NCBI GenBank assembly: GCA_003344405.1
Contig: NOWV01000224.1
Location: 46,501 to 110,500 of the forward strand
Length of the DNA stretch: 64,000 bases
Source of the DNA: Trichoplax sp. H2
Lineage: Eukaryota; Placozoa; Uniplacotomia; Trichoplacea
Direction of reading: 5' to 3'
A program made the translations under genes and the position numbers. The notes beneath the pieces are model-generated. The model had not been told where the DNA came from and did no database searches. It saw nothing but the letters and a program-made list of their open reading frames with translations. Below, piece after piece: positions 13,535-25,034 of the stretch (positions are counted from its first letter, which is position 1; each line of letters begins with the position of its first letter).

Positions 13535-14729
13535 CTTATTTCATTTAATTGATAAATTAAAACTGTTACTCTACAACGTTTCTACTACGTAATCATTGTT
13601 AACCTTAAATGTCTTAATTTTTAATTGACATCTGCTAGCTAAAAAACAATGTTATTAGAGACTTATAATGTTGAAACAAATACCAAGATTGTTGTGGCGT
13701 AATTTTACATGAGAACCTTCCTATCGATGAATAGCTTTACTTGGTTATGAACTATTTTAATGCGCCCTGTAAAAATAACGTTGCAATGAGAATTGATGCT
13801 GGAAAGTTGTGCATGCTATGTTATGGATCTTTAAAAATGCATTCAATAAATTCAAAAGTATATCGCCTAATCTCTCAAGCTCACCAGTAGTGATTGCTTG
13901 AGGTAATTTCGAATACCATTCAATCAGTAGCGATATCAGACATTTGTCTGCGTAAATGGTTTCAAATATTTGATGCAATTCGATCAACCGATTATATTGC
14001 TTTCAATATCTCTACATACTGCAGTGATTGTATTTCTAAAGCCTAAATACTAATGTGTAAAACGTTTCATTGCTCGATCGCAACTATCACTGACGTTGAT
14101 AAGCAGTTATTAATTCGTGGTCATTAAAAGGTAAATTACATATGTTGCGTGTGTGAAGTAATTTTTTATTCTGTTTATTATTAAGATGATTACTATTAAA
14201 ATTATAAATGAAGGAGACTATAGCGAATGACGACGATTCATTACTAGCTAACTTCCGAGAGTGAAGGGAAGTATCAGACTGTATCGTGTACAACTTGTCG
14301 AGTAGCAATCATAATGAATCGATTTATACTACGAGTACTGTACTGATGAAATGACCTTTTGGCATGCTTGTGTAGCAGTCTTTGCTGCGAAGCAATGTGA
14401 ACCTGTCCACTAAATCCATTTGATTGTTCACATCAGTTCAATATTGCTCATCATTCAAATTTCACTACTGCTAGGCTTGATAAGATTGAGTTTATTTTCA
14501 GCTTGTATCAACTTTTCTTGTGTACGAAGGCAGATTAGTAAAATTAAGTTAGATCTATCCAAAACAAAGCCTTCATCATCCATTCTACATACATAGATGA
14601 ACTATAGAAATACGAAAGGAATAACGTGGTGTGACTGAAGAAGTGAAGGGATAAGATACCCATTTTGAATGGTAACGTTCTAAAGGGTAGCATTGAACAA
14701 ATTTACTGGAGCAAGATACACGAGCCAAT
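13535..14729. other. Intergenic region between SETDB1-like copy 1 and transaldolase
   Basis: The two genes converge here, so this should hold both 3' UTRs. A TTTATT at about 14491-14496 is a possible AATAAA polyadenylation signal for the minus-strand transaldolase. Two minus-strand open frames (13757-13987, 76 codons; 14087-14308, 73 codons) match nothing I know. The first (MIELHQIFETIYADK start) has a regular amphipathic pattern but no supported splice partners, so I do not call it a gene. Confidence 0.5.
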
Positions 14730-15695
14730 CTAGGCTAGCTTTTGACGAATGATATCTTCCAATTTGACCGCATCAACAGCAAATTTACGGATACCTTCCG
14801 ATAATTTTTCAGTAGCCATTTGATCTTCATTCAATAACCAACGGAATTCAGATTCATTTAAAGAGATTTTGTCAGCGGATGATTGCTTGGCTATGTCGAC
14901 CGACAATTTGCGCGGCACCGATTGAGAAGAATTGGTTAGTTTTTCCAAAAGAGCAGGACTAATAGTCAAGAGATCACAACCAGCTAATTCAGTAATTTGA
15001 TCTGTGTTCCTAAATGATGCACCCATGACTTCCGTTTTGTAGCCGAACTTTTTGTAGTAATTGTAAATTTGTGTTACACTTTTTACGCCAGGATCTTGTG
15101 ATGGTTGAAAAGAAGACTGGCCAGTATTTTTGACATACCAGTCGAAAATTCTGCCGACAAAAGGTGAGATTAAGGTGACACCAGCTTCAGCACAGGCAAC
15201 TGCTTGAGCGAAAGAAAATAGTAATGTCATATTACAATGGACACCGTCTTCACTTTCTAATATTTTGCCGGCTTGGATGCCCTCCCATGTTGAGCTGAGC
15301 TTAATTAAGATTCTTTCCTTGTCAATTCCAATATCGTTGTACAACTGGATAAGACGGCGAGCACGTTGAAGCGAACCTTGGACATCGAAAGAAAGTCGGG
15401 CATCGACTTCCGTAGAGACGCGACCAGGGATTAACTTCAATATCTCTGCACCAAAGTTAACCGCTAATAAATCCATAGCCCATTCAATTTGGCCGTTGAT
15501 ATCGTCAGCGCGTTGTTTGGCTTCTTCGACTGCTTTCTCCAGTAAATGTTGGTATTCAGGCATTTTACATGCAGCCAAAATGAGCGAAGGATTGGTAGTT
15601 GAATCTTTAGGTGAATACTTGCCAATCGATTCGAAATCGCCAGTATCTGCTACCACGTAGGTATAGCCTTTGATTTGTTCTAAAGCTGAGCTCAT
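14730..15695 (-). CDS. TALDO1: Transaldolase
   Basis: Transaldolase (EC 2.2.1.2) of the non-oxidative pentose phosphate pathway. It moves a dihydroxyacetone unit from sedoheptulose 7-phosphate to glyceraldehyde 3-phosphate in the cytosol. It is a single uninterrupted 321-codon frame, close to the 317-337 residues usual for the family. The N-terminal VVADTGDF carries the catalytic Asp (D17), followed by [10 protein letters not shown] (33-42), [14 protein letters not shown] (91-104), [16 protein letters not shown] with the Schiff-base lysine K132, [28 protein letters not shown] and VMGASFRNT. The sequence is of the animal type. The start ATG at 15693-15695 fits the family N-terminus. The coding part has no intron, unlike the SETDB1, HIPK and RPA2 genes here, but a 5' UTR intron is possible: a GTAAGA donor lies about 50 bp upstream of the ATG and an ACACAG just before it. 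A minisatellite lies directly upstream. Confidence 0.97.
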   Translation of the reverse strand: MSSALEQIKGYTYVVADTGDFESIGKYSPKDSTTNPSLILAACKMPEYQHLLEKAVEEAKQRADDINGQIEWAMDLLAVNFGAEILKLIPGRVSTEVDARLSFDVQGSLQRARRLIQLYNDIGIDKERILIKLSSTWEGIQAGKILESEDGVHCNMTLLFSFAQAVACAEAGVTLISPFVGRIFDWYVKNTGQSSFQPSQDPGVKSVTQIYNYYKKFGYKTEVMGASFRNTDQITELAGCDLLTISPALLEKLTNSSQSVPRKLSVDIAKQSSADKISLNESEFRWLLNEDQMATEKLSEGIRKFAVDAVKLEDIIRQKLA

Positions 15696-15952
15696 TTTCT
15701 TTCTGTGTGGTAATAGCTTGAAATGGATTCTTACCCTTACAAGATTGGAATGTAGTTAAGGTCAAGATGACGACGAGAAACGACGAGCTGGCAAGCTTGC
15801 AAAGTTCAGTCCAAGCAGAAGTTTTCTCTCCACCTTCTGAACAGCAAATCAATATACAAGCCCATACTAAAATACTATCGTCACCGTGGGGCTACAGCGC
15901 ATAGTCGTCCTTTTGCGCTTGCCCAGTCAGTCAGCTCATGGTCCAGGCACCG

Positions 15953-15972
15953 ACCAGTACCATGGTACTGGT
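15953..15972. repeat. Perfect 20-bp palindrome upstream of transaldolase
   Basis: The 20 bases accagtaccatggtactggt equal their own reverse complement. The site lies 258 bp upstream of the transaldolase ATG at the edge of the minisatellite, whose units carry degenerate versions of the same half-site (ccagtaccatg, gaccatggtgacc). It could be a cruciform-prone seed of the array or a regulatory site; the sequence alone cannot tell. Confidence 0.8.
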
Positions 15973-17140
15973 TGTTCGTCTTTTACTACACTACAGTACA
16001 CTGTGACCAGCTGACCATGGTGTCCAGGCACCGACCAGTACCATGGCATTAGCCATGACACCTTTTATGCGTCTTTTACCACTTAGTCTACTCTACTCTG
16101 TGACCGGCTGACCACGGTACACCGACCAGTGTCATGGCATTGGCCATGACACCTTTTATGCGTCTTTGACTACCCTATCTTGTGACCATCTGACCATGGT
16201 ACACCGACCAGTACCATGGTATTGGCCATGACACCTTTTATGCGTCTTTGACTACTTTACTCTGTGACCGGCTGACCCCAGTACCATGCCATTGGCCATG
16301 ACACCTTTTATGCGTCCTTGACTACTCTACTCTGTAACCGGCTGACCAGTGACCATGGTGACCAGTACCATGCCATTGGCCATGACACCTTTTATGCGTC
16401 TTTGACTACTCTATCCTGTGACCATCTGACCATGGTACACCGACCAGTACCTTGGCATTGGACATGACACCTTTTATGCGTCTTTGACTACTTTACTCTG
16501 TGACCGGCTGACCAGTACCATGCCATTGGCCATGACACCTTTTATGCGTCTTTGACTATTCTACTCTGTAACCGGCTGACCATGGTGACCAGTACCATGC
16601 CATTGGCCATGACACCTTTTATGCGTCTTTGACTACTCTACTCTGTGACCGGCTGACCATGGTGACCAGTACCATGCCATTGGCCATGACACCTTTTATG
16701 CGTCTTTGACTAATCTATCCTGTGACCGGCTGACCATGGTGACCAGTCCATGCCATTGGCCATGACACCTTTTATGCGTCTTTGACTACTCTATCCTGTG
16801 ACCATCTGACATGGTACACCGACCAGTACTATGCCATTGGCCATGACACCTTTTATGCGTCTTTGACTACTCTACTCTGTGACCGGCTGACCATGGTGAC
16901 CAGTACCATGCCATTGGCCATGACACCTTTTATGCGTCTTTGACTACTTTACTCTGTGACCGGCTGACCATGGTGACCAGTACTATGCCATTGGCCATGA
17001 CACCTTTTATGCGTCTTTGACTACTCTACTCTGTGACCGGCTGACCATGGTGACCAGTACCATGCCATTGGCCATGACACCTTTTATGCGTCTTTGACTA
17101 CTCTATCCTGTGACCAGCTGACCATGGTGACCAATGTCAG
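15973..17140. repeat. Minisatellite, ~78-bp unit, about 14 copies
   Basis: The unit is built on ccttttatgcgtctttgact, followed by tctgtgaccggctgaccatg and tgaccagtaccatgccattg. Anchors recur every 67-84 bp from about 16073 to 17087. The unit is rich in ccatgg-centred palindromic halves and is more GC-rich than the surroundings. A degraded start with the same motifs covers about 15940-16070. Confidence 0.95.
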
Positions 17141-17840
17141 GTCGTCACTGACCATTGTACCAAGATGAGAGGTCATTTTTGTTGATTTTACTCAGGCGCT
17201 TTTCGCTTGCTGGCCCACTGTAGGTGACAGTATGAGATTTTGCTTGTTGACCACCATCCGGTTGAAATGGCCTCCATAGGCATAAGTCCACAATGGTCAC
17301 GCCAGGTCAAGAAGCTCCTCGATCAAGTCTGCTGCTGGCCAATTTCCACTCTACATCAATACTAACTACAGTAAACTACCTAGGTCCAATCCATTATCTA
17401 GCTTACTTTTCTTCCCATCATGGCCAAATCAACTCTATAGAAGAAGAGCAATATCTCCCAATCTCTTTTGACATTGTGGATACCGTAAGTGGGCAGTTGG
17501 TTGCTAATGTCAAGTCCAAAGTAAAAGTACGACAGTAGGCGAAATACCACCAGCGACCGTTCCACTAGTAATAGTTGATTGATTGATTTTATTGGACTAC
17601 TGCCTGAAAATTGGACAGAGTAGAAAATGATTCTACATAGTAAAGTACAACGGGACTGTAATATGCTAAACATACAATTCAGCAATGGTCATTGAATGGT
17701 CAGTAAACCCTGACGTAATGTGTTGCAAAAAAAAAAAAGTAATGGTCACGTTACGTTGCCATAGTAAAGCACTTAAAAGGTGAAGAGTTTGAGTGATCCA
17801 CTAACAGTAACTCGCCTTGTATCCTGGAAGTAGTTTAGTT
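17141..17840. other. Spacer between two minisatellites
   Basis: Overlapping 80-95-codon frames occur on both strands (17293-17538 plus, 17398-17685 minus) but neither resembles a known protein and they shadow each other. A poly-A run lies near 17730 and a nine-G run near 17850. I see no gene that I can support. Confidence 0.4.
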
Positions 17841-17849
17841 TTGAAAGGG

Positions 17850-19270
17850 GGGGGGGAAATTAAAAATTTCTTTGCAATGCCTGCACTACTGCAGCAGCAT
17901 TTAAATTAGACACCTTCATGATACAAAAAGGATGGATTGGTAACTTTACTTTTTATTTTAAGATAAAATTGGACTTATGGAAATTAAAAACTTCTTTGCA
18001 ATGCCTGCAATACTGCAGCATTTGAATTAAACACCTTCATGACACAAATAGGATGGACTTTGAAAATTAAAAACTTCTTTGCAATGCCTGCAATACTGCA
18101 GCATTTGAATTAAACACCTTTATGACACAAATAGGATGGACTTTGAAAATTAAAAACTTCTTTACAATGCCTGCAATACTGCAGCATTTAAATTAGACAC
18201 CTTCATGATACAAAAAGGATGGATTGGTAACCTTATTCTTTATTTTAAGATAAAATTGGATCTATAGAAATTAAAAACTTCTTCGTAATGCCTGCACTAC
18301 TGCAGCATTTGAATTAGACACCTTCATGACACAGATAGGATGGATTTAGAAAATTAAAAACTTCTTTGCAATGCCTGCAATACTGAAGCATTTGAATTAG
18401 ATACCTTCATGACACAAAAAGGATGGATTCGCAACTTTACTTTTCATTTTAAGATAAAATTGGATCTATAGAAATTAAAAACTTCTTCGTAATGCCTGCA
18501 CTACTGCAGCATTTGAATTAGACACCTTTATGACACAAATAGGATGCATTTAGAAAATTAAAAACTTCTTTGCAATGCCTGCAATACTGCAGCATTTGAA
18601 TTAGACACCTTCATGATACAAATAGGATGCATTTAGAAATTAAAAACTTCTTTGCAATGCCTGTAATACTGAAGCATTTGAATTAGACACCTTCATGACA
18701 CAAATAGGATGGATTTAGAAAATTAAAAACTTCTTTGCAATGCCTGTAATACTGCAGCATTTGAATTAGACACCTTCATGACACAAATAAGATGCATTTA
18801 GAAATTAAAAACTTCTTTGCAATGCCTGTAATACTGAAGCATTTGAATTAGACACTTTCATGACACAAATAGGATGCATTTAGAAATTAAAAACTTCTTT
18901 GCAATGCCTGTAATACTGAAGCATTTGAATTAGACACCTTCATGACACAAATAGGATGGATTTAGAAATTAAAAACTTCTTTGCAATGCCTGCAATACTG
19001 AAGCATTTGAATTAGACACCTTCATGACACAAAAAGGATGGATTCGCAACTTTACTTTTCATTTTAAGATAAAATTGGATCTATAGAAATTAAAAACTTC
19101 TTCGTAATGCCTGCACTACTGCAGCATTTGAATTAGACACCTTTATGACACAAATAGGATGGATTTAGAAAATTAAAAACTTCTTTGCAATGCCTGCAAT
19201 ACTGCAGCATTTGAATTCGACACCTTCATGACACAAAAAGGATGGATTCGTAACTTTATTTTAAGATAAA
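17850..19270. repeat. Minisatellite, ~78-80-bp unit, about 16 copies, with a longer variant
   Basis: The core unit contains aaattaaaaacttctttgca, atgcctgcaatactgcagca and ttagacaccttcatgacaca. Some copies (near 17925, 18220, 18420, 19030, 19245) carry an extra segment of about 40 bp, taactttactttttatttta or a variant followed by agataaaattgga. A short form and a long form are therefore interspersed, which suggests a higher-order repeat. Confidence 0.95.
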
Positions 19271-20420
19271 ATTTCACTACAATTGACGATAGAAGAATAC
19301 AACAAATCACACCGTTAGTATATTAGTAGTTATACATCACCATACTACTGTAGAGCTGCACATGTGAGCCATCCAAGGCTACGCATCGTTCTACGCGAAC
19401 GGTAAAGTCCTCCTAGACATTATACAACATTGTTGGATTAATTGTACAAATAGCAGCTTTCTATGTTACATTTTAATTTCACAAAGTCATCTCCACAGTC
19501 CTTACTATACACCCTCTGTTGAAGGTAGCCCTATCCAAAATAATCCCAAAGAGTTCAATCGGGAGATCGTGCCGGCCATATCATATTGGCTAGTGGCGAT
19601 TGACCGATCCAGCCATTAGGAAATGAACATCGAAATAGTCTACTACATTGAATTTCTGTGATGATACACTCCAAAAATGGCTGTAACTACTGCACGTTGA
19701 TGAGCTGCTGGTTTTATTAATTCGATAAAATAAATTTATTAAATAAATATTATAGATTTCAAATTTAGATTCATTTAGATTCGCATGCATAACAATTGAA
19801 CCACTTCAAGCTATTGATAGATCAGAATCTTAGGGCTAGTCAGGCTGAAATTAGAGTCATCGATATCAATGCGGTTAATGACATTAATACTCGTTCACCT
19901 TTTCATTACCTATCGTATACAATAATTACAATCGAATTTCATCAATGCAATCCATCAGGAAGGTATTCGGTAACTAGGAACTTTTGAACAAAGTTCAAGA
20001 ATGCTATGATGACTTGACTTTAGTAGGCGATGAAACATTCGTCTCTTCTCGACGCTGCACTCATTTTTCTAGTTTCATTACTTTATGGACTGCACACTTT
20101 TAAGCAAGTTCTAATATAGGATTTCAAATTCTGTTTTGTCCAACAGAAATCTTGATAGCCACTCAGATTGGACGAGAAAGGTATTCGTTCCTTAAATGCT
20201 CATACATCACTCCTGTAAACTTTGGGATTCAATGCTACTTTTCAGAGTAGCATTGAGATCGCACTATATCAGCGGTACTTTTGCAACAAAAATCATCGAC
20301 GACGAACAGTTAATTGGGCTGCAGTGATAGCAGTAGCTTATTTAAATTGCAGTGCCACTGGCTTCTTGTCACGGTAGCTCATTCCATCTTGAAAATGTCT
20401 GGTCTGTCGCATTGGTACGA
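19271..20420. other. Spacer, no gene recognised
   Basis: Three 63-74-codon frames (19590-19790 minus, 19796-19987 plus, 20314-20538 plus) have no recognisable family and no splice-supported continuation. The last one runs into the next tandem array. Nothing else structured is evident. Confidence 0.45.
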
Positions 20421-20429
20421 GTATAGGCG

Positions 20430-21720
20430 ACTTCATTTTCCCTTTAGTAATGAATACCTACTTACGGTAGAATTGAATTCTTTTCTCAATTCTAATGCAG
20501 ATCAGCAATTCTACGACTGGTCTGTCGCATTTGCATAGGCAACTTTGCTTGGCGTCTTCACTTTCCCTTCAGTAATGAATACCTACTTACGATAGAATTG
20601 AATTCTTTTCTCAATTCTAATGCAGATGCAACATCTCTTGCCTATCATCGACGCAGATCAGCAATTCTACGACTGGTCTGTCGCATTTGCATAGCCAACT
20701 TTGCTTGGCGTCTTCACTTTCCCTTCAGTAATGAATACCTACTTAGAATTGAATTGTATTCTCAATTGTAATTTCGATGCCATTTCTCTTGCCTATCATC
20801 GACGCAGATCAGGAATTTTGCGATTCGTCTGTCGCGTTTGGATAGGCAAGTTTGTTTGGCGTCTTCATTTTCCCTTCAGTAATGAACACCTACTTACTGT
20901 ACTGTATATAGAATTGAATTGTATTCTCAATTGTAATTTCGATGCCATTGCTCTTGCCTATCATCGACGCAGATCAGGAATTTTACTTTTGCTTTGAACT
21001 CGTCTGGCGTCTTCATTTTCCCTTTAGTAATGAATATCTACTCATATAGAGTTGAATTGTATTCTCAATTGCAATTTCGACGCCATTTCTCTTGCCTATC
21101 ATCGACGCAGATCAGGAATTGTGGGACTTATCTGTCGCGTTTGGATAGGCAAGTTTGTCAGGCGTCTTCATTTTCCCTTCAGTAATGAATATCTACTCAC
21201 ATAGAGTTGAATTGTATTCTCAATTGTAATTTCGATGCCATTTCTCTTGCCTATCATCGACGCAGATCAGGAATTTTGCGACTCGTCTGTCGCGTTTGAA
21301 TAGGCAAGTTTATCTGGCGTCTTCATTTTCCCTTCAGTAATGAAAATCTACTTATAAAGAGTTGAATTGTATTCTCAATTGCAATTTCGACGCCATTTCT
21401 CTTGCCTATCATCGACGCAGATCAGGAATTGTGGGACTTATCTGTCGCGTTTGGATAGGCAAGTTTGTCTGGCGTCTTCATTTTCCCTTCAGTAATGAAA
21501 ACCTACTTATAAAGAGTTGAATTGTATTCTCAATTGCAATTTCGACGCCATTTCTCTTGCCAACCATGGACGCAGATCAGGAATTGTGGGGCTCATCTGT
21601 CGCGTTTGAATAGGCAAGTTTGTCTGGCGTCTTCATTTTCCCTTCAGTAATGAAAACCTACTTATATAGAGTTAAATTGCTTTCTCAATTGCAATTTCGA
21701 CGCCATTTCTCTTGCCGACG
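20430..21720. repeat. Tandem array, ~155-bp unit, about 9 copies
   Basis: The unit contains ggcgtcttcattttcccttc, then a variant of agtaatgaatacctactta, gttgaattgtattctcaatt and ctatcatcgacgcagatcag. Anchors lie near 20430, 20547, 20707, 20858, 21004, 21160, 21316, 21470 and 21625. Open frames within it (for example 20701-20997) show the same peptide twice and are repeat-derived. Confidence 0.95.
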
Positions 21721-22390
21721 CAGATGAGGAATTTGACGGCTCCGGCATAGAGGCAAAATGGACTCCACAAGTAGCGGTGGTGCATTCCATGTTGAGCGCA
21801 TGCGCTATTGAGGAATCCTCCAGAATTAGCCAGTGGACTGTGGAAACTTGGGCCAACTCTCCAATAGAAGAAATCGACTAATGGCCGCTAGAGCTCAAAG
21901 TGTTGGCAGTGACTATTTAAAGTGAATTCGTGTTGGCATGATGGACAGACAATCCATAAGAGTACTGTAGTCTGTTGCAAGGGAGAAAATTGGAATGAAT
22001 GAACCAAGTGGCAAGGTATAACGGTGCTGTCTATTCTTGTCTACCAGAGTATTGCATCCATCGCTTTGACTGCACTACAGGCCTTGCTGACGGTGTTGAA
22101 GAAAACATTTGCCCAAAGGGGATTTCCAAGTGGTGGAAAAGCCAAAGGATGTTGGCGTAGTGGTTGTTTCTTCCTTCATTGGCGATCAGGTACGCTATTG
22201 CTTTCAATTCACTGTCAGTGTTGACGAGTAGAGCATCCACTGTAAAAGGTCAATCTATCATACTTGACATGTCGAGACGGCAAGAAAAGGCTACCATGGA
22301 GCACTTTGATTTATTTCTCCACTCTTTTTGTGCCTTGATGTGCAACTCGTCCACTGTCCAATCATTACAATCATACTTGTAGTAGATCGA
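21721..22390. other. Locally GC-richer spacer with unexplained open frames
   Basis: After the last array copy the composition becomes noticeably richer in G and C. A plus-strand frame without a good ATG runs to a stop at 21879-21881 (IEAKWTPQVAVVHSMLSACA in part), and a 69-codon minus frame covers 22031-22240. Both look more protein-like than neighbouring shadows but match no family I recognise. Confidence 0.35.
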
Positions 22391-22393
22391 AAA

Positions 22394-22558
22394 GTCCACG
22401 TCATGGGTAGGATTATAGTTTGCAAGTCCATGTCAAGGGTAGGATTATAGTTTGCAAGTCCATGTCATGGATAGGATTGTCGTTGGCAAGTCCATGTCAT
22501 GGATAGGATTGTCGTTGGTAAGTCCATCGCATGGATAGAATTGTCGTTGAACTAACAT
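22394..22558. repeat. Short tandem repeat, 33-bp unit, 5 copies
   Basis: Five consecutive 33-bp units begin at 22394, 22427, 22460, 22493 and 22526 with gtccatgtcatggataggat or a close variant. The first two share ttatagtttgcaa and the later ones share tgtcgttgg, so the array has two subtypes. Confidence 0.9.
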
Positions 22559-23560
22559 GATAGACTAGTGGACTGCTCAAAGAGATTCATTCTTTCTCCA
22601 CTTATCGTCCATTCTCTTCCATCTTACTTTTGACAAAATACTGTAAATGCCCTTGACCATTTTCAACAACAATTTGTTAAAAGGATAACGACTAGTCAAT
22701 GGCATGAGTTCTACTATCCTATAAACAAACGTAATCATCAAAAGTATTTGACAATAAATAAAAGTGGATTGCATTTTTGCTGTCCATTCTGTAATGTCCT
22801 TGACTATTTTCAACAATAATTGCCACACACTCTCTCATTGAAAGCCATCATAGGACATTGGTATTTTCTTTCCTTTCTTCCTTGTTAAAAGGATGATGGC
22901 TAGTCAATGACATTTATTAGACTATCCTATCCTTCATCATTGCTCCTCTACTCAGTACAAATTGCCTGAAAATTGAACACGCCATCATTGAAGTAACTTG
23001 CTCATGCATAACCTGATGCAATATTGGTTATTTGCTGCTTTTTTTATCTGTTTTCTTTGGCTTCCATCCATCAAAACCATGCGAGATGAGAATGCAGGAG
23101 TGTCGCCTGGGTAATAATCTCTTACTATTAGATTAAATCGTCGGCGACCAGCAATGGAATGCAGTGTTATCAACTAATCTTGTATTCTCGACAAATATGG
23201 CCAACATGTTTTTCTGTTCTTGAACCCAGTACCGGCACGGACTGATTGCCAATTTTTTGGATGACAATTCATACACTAATATCCAATGCACCATGCTAAA
23301 TTAATAGGGAGTTGTGCACCATAGGCAGGTAGGTAGGTAATGATGATTTAAATGTAGCAGGTATTGCTCCATAACATCGCAATCCACTACAAATTTCAAT
23401 TTGTTCAAGTTGTATGCTAGAATATCATGTCGAGCTTCGATGAAATCCACACATGCAAGATCTTGCAAATGAAATGATGATCATTCATTAACAATCTCTT
23501 GATAAACTTGACACTGTTAATTGGTTCATTAATGAACAGTAAAAACGAAACCAATTACTC
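22559..23560. other. Spacer, nothing recognised
   Basis: Two diverged segments share tgtccttgac(c/t)attttcaaca and aaaaggat(a/g)a (near 22650-22700 and 22795-22900), probably an old duplication. Minus-strand frames at 22577-22828 and 22985-23173 are short and unrecognised. Confidence 0.35.
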
Positions 23561-23569
23561 TACTGTAGG

Positions 23570-23860
23570 ACATTGTTGAGATTCCCAAAATAAACAAGTT
23601 TCTGCAGGGGTAAGGAAAGACAAGACTGTCGCTACCAATGTCAACTTGATAGGCGCAGTCTTTGAAAAATATTCACTCTTCAAACAAGTCTCTGCATAGG
23701 TATGGAAAGAAAAGACTGTGGCTATCAATGTCAACTTGATAGGCCCAGACTTTGAAAAATATTGACTCTTTAAACAAGTCTCTGCATGGGTATGGAATGA
23801 AAAGACTGTGGCTACCAATGTCAACTTGATAGGCACAGGCTTTGATAAACACTCACTATT
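23570..23860. repeat. Tandem repeat, 90-bp unit, 3 copies
   Basis: Copies start near 23594, 23685 and 23775 with caagtctctgcatrggtatg and continue through accaatgtcaacttgatagg. The period is about 90 bp, a multiple of three. One minus-strand frame (23555-23836) stays open through all three units and would encode a 30-residue repeat (PIKLTLVATVFSFHT core). I list it as a repeat and not as a gene. Confidence 0.85.
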
Positions 23861-24560
23861 AAGTTAAGAATCAACGAGCTGATACTAAAAGTTTTGATTT
23901 TAAATTACCAGGATAAGATACTTGTAAACGAATTAATGACTACGATAAGGCTAAAAAGGAATCGTTATACACACCAGTCGTTGACGAGCTGATATTAAAA
24001 GAGCTCGGCTGCGGTAATGAAAGACTACTAGAACTTAACGAGTTCATGCTGCAAGAGTTAGACTTTTTAACGACGACGATAGGATACTCGTACGTCTATC
24101 AATTAGGGCACTACTACTGTAGAAAGTGAAAAGGAACGTGTGGGCACACTAGTAATCAAGAAAGAGTTGGACTACGACGATAGGATACTCGTATGCTCAT
24201 TAATTACTGTACCACTACAAGGTTCAAAAGGAATCGGTGTGCACACCACCAAAATTAATTGCTACTGTAAGGCTAAAATGGAAGGTATGCACACCGGTAA
24301 GGACATAATTAATCAATCAACGATCTGACCATAGGATAATCATATACTAATTCATTACGAATAAGGTTGACATTATAAAAAGAAATCGGTGTGCACACTG
24401 CACATCATCAGCACCAGTCATAATTACTGTATATAATACGATCAACGAGCTGATGCTGCAAAAAGTTCCAATTTTGGAACGACGATAATAGGATACTCTC
24501 TCACACTAATTAATGACTACGATAAGGTTAAAAAGAAATCAATGTACACACGAGGGATTC
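23861..24560. repeat. Degenerate repeat region
   Basis: Loosely repeated blocks share cgagctgat, gacgataggatactcgta, taattactgta and aaggaatcggtgtgcacac at irregular spacing of about 100-130 bp. The copies are much more diverged than the neighbouring arrays, suggesting an older array in decay. Confidence 0.6.
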
Positions 24561-24683
24561 TCCACCAGCTGAATAGCACAGGCAAAATCTTGCTACAGAG
24601 AAAATGGGACAATGAGTAAGGCCTGACAATTCCAAATATAACGAGGAAAGCTGTGAGGAGTGTTTAAATGTTTCTCGTGAGAT

Positions 24684-25034
24684 TCAAAATAGAAAAACGA
24701 GGATGCAAGCGAAAGAAATTGAACAATAATTCATATCATCGTGTAATTGAAATCGATATAGACAGTAATAGCATTTTTTCCACTGTGAGTAGTCAATAGA
24801 TCTGTCGATGGCTGCTTCTTGTTGATGGTTTCCAACATTGCATTTCAAAAAATCATGGCTAGTCTTGCTTTCAATTGACAGTTGATCAGTGTCATCGATT
24901 GGATATTGATTATCACTATGCAAACATTTGTTTTCCTTGATTAAAGGGTTATTATAATACAGCATGAGATTTGATAGTGGATATTGACTCACTGTAATCA
25001 AATCACTATCCGACAGGCACGAGTTGATTTCCAT
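24684..25034 (-). CDS. Possible small ORF head-to-head with SETDB1-like copy 2
   Basis: A 116-codon minus-strand frame starts MEINSCLSDSDLITVSQYPL and ends in a hydrophobic stretch (SFACILVFLF). I recognise no family. It begins 150 bp from the proposed ATG of the downstream SETDB1-like gene on the other strand, so the two would share a promoter region. It is longer than most chance frames here and has a soluble, Ser/Asp/Asn-rich composition. The AT-rich context and lack of homology leave it uncertain. It could also be a single exon or a chance frame. Confidence 0.25.
   Translation of the reverse strand: MEINSCLSDSDLITVSQYPLSNLMLYYNNPLIKENKCLHSDNQYPIDDTDQLSIESKTSHDFLKCNVGNHQQEAAIDRSIDYSQWKKCYYCLYRFQLHDDMNYCSISFACILVFLF

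Noticed and set aside
15607-15852. Minus-strand frame overlapping the transaldolase start
   Set aside because: It overlaps transaldolase in another frame and covers its probable 5' UTR; no independent support.
20701-21185. Plus-strand frames with an internally repeated peptide
   Set aside because: The repetition reflects the ~155-bp DNA unit, whose period is not consistently a multiple of three, and the frames shift between copies.
15973-24560. CRISPR-like array of regular repeats
   Set aside because: The units are direct tandem repeats without unique spacers, in an animal genome, so they are minisatellites.
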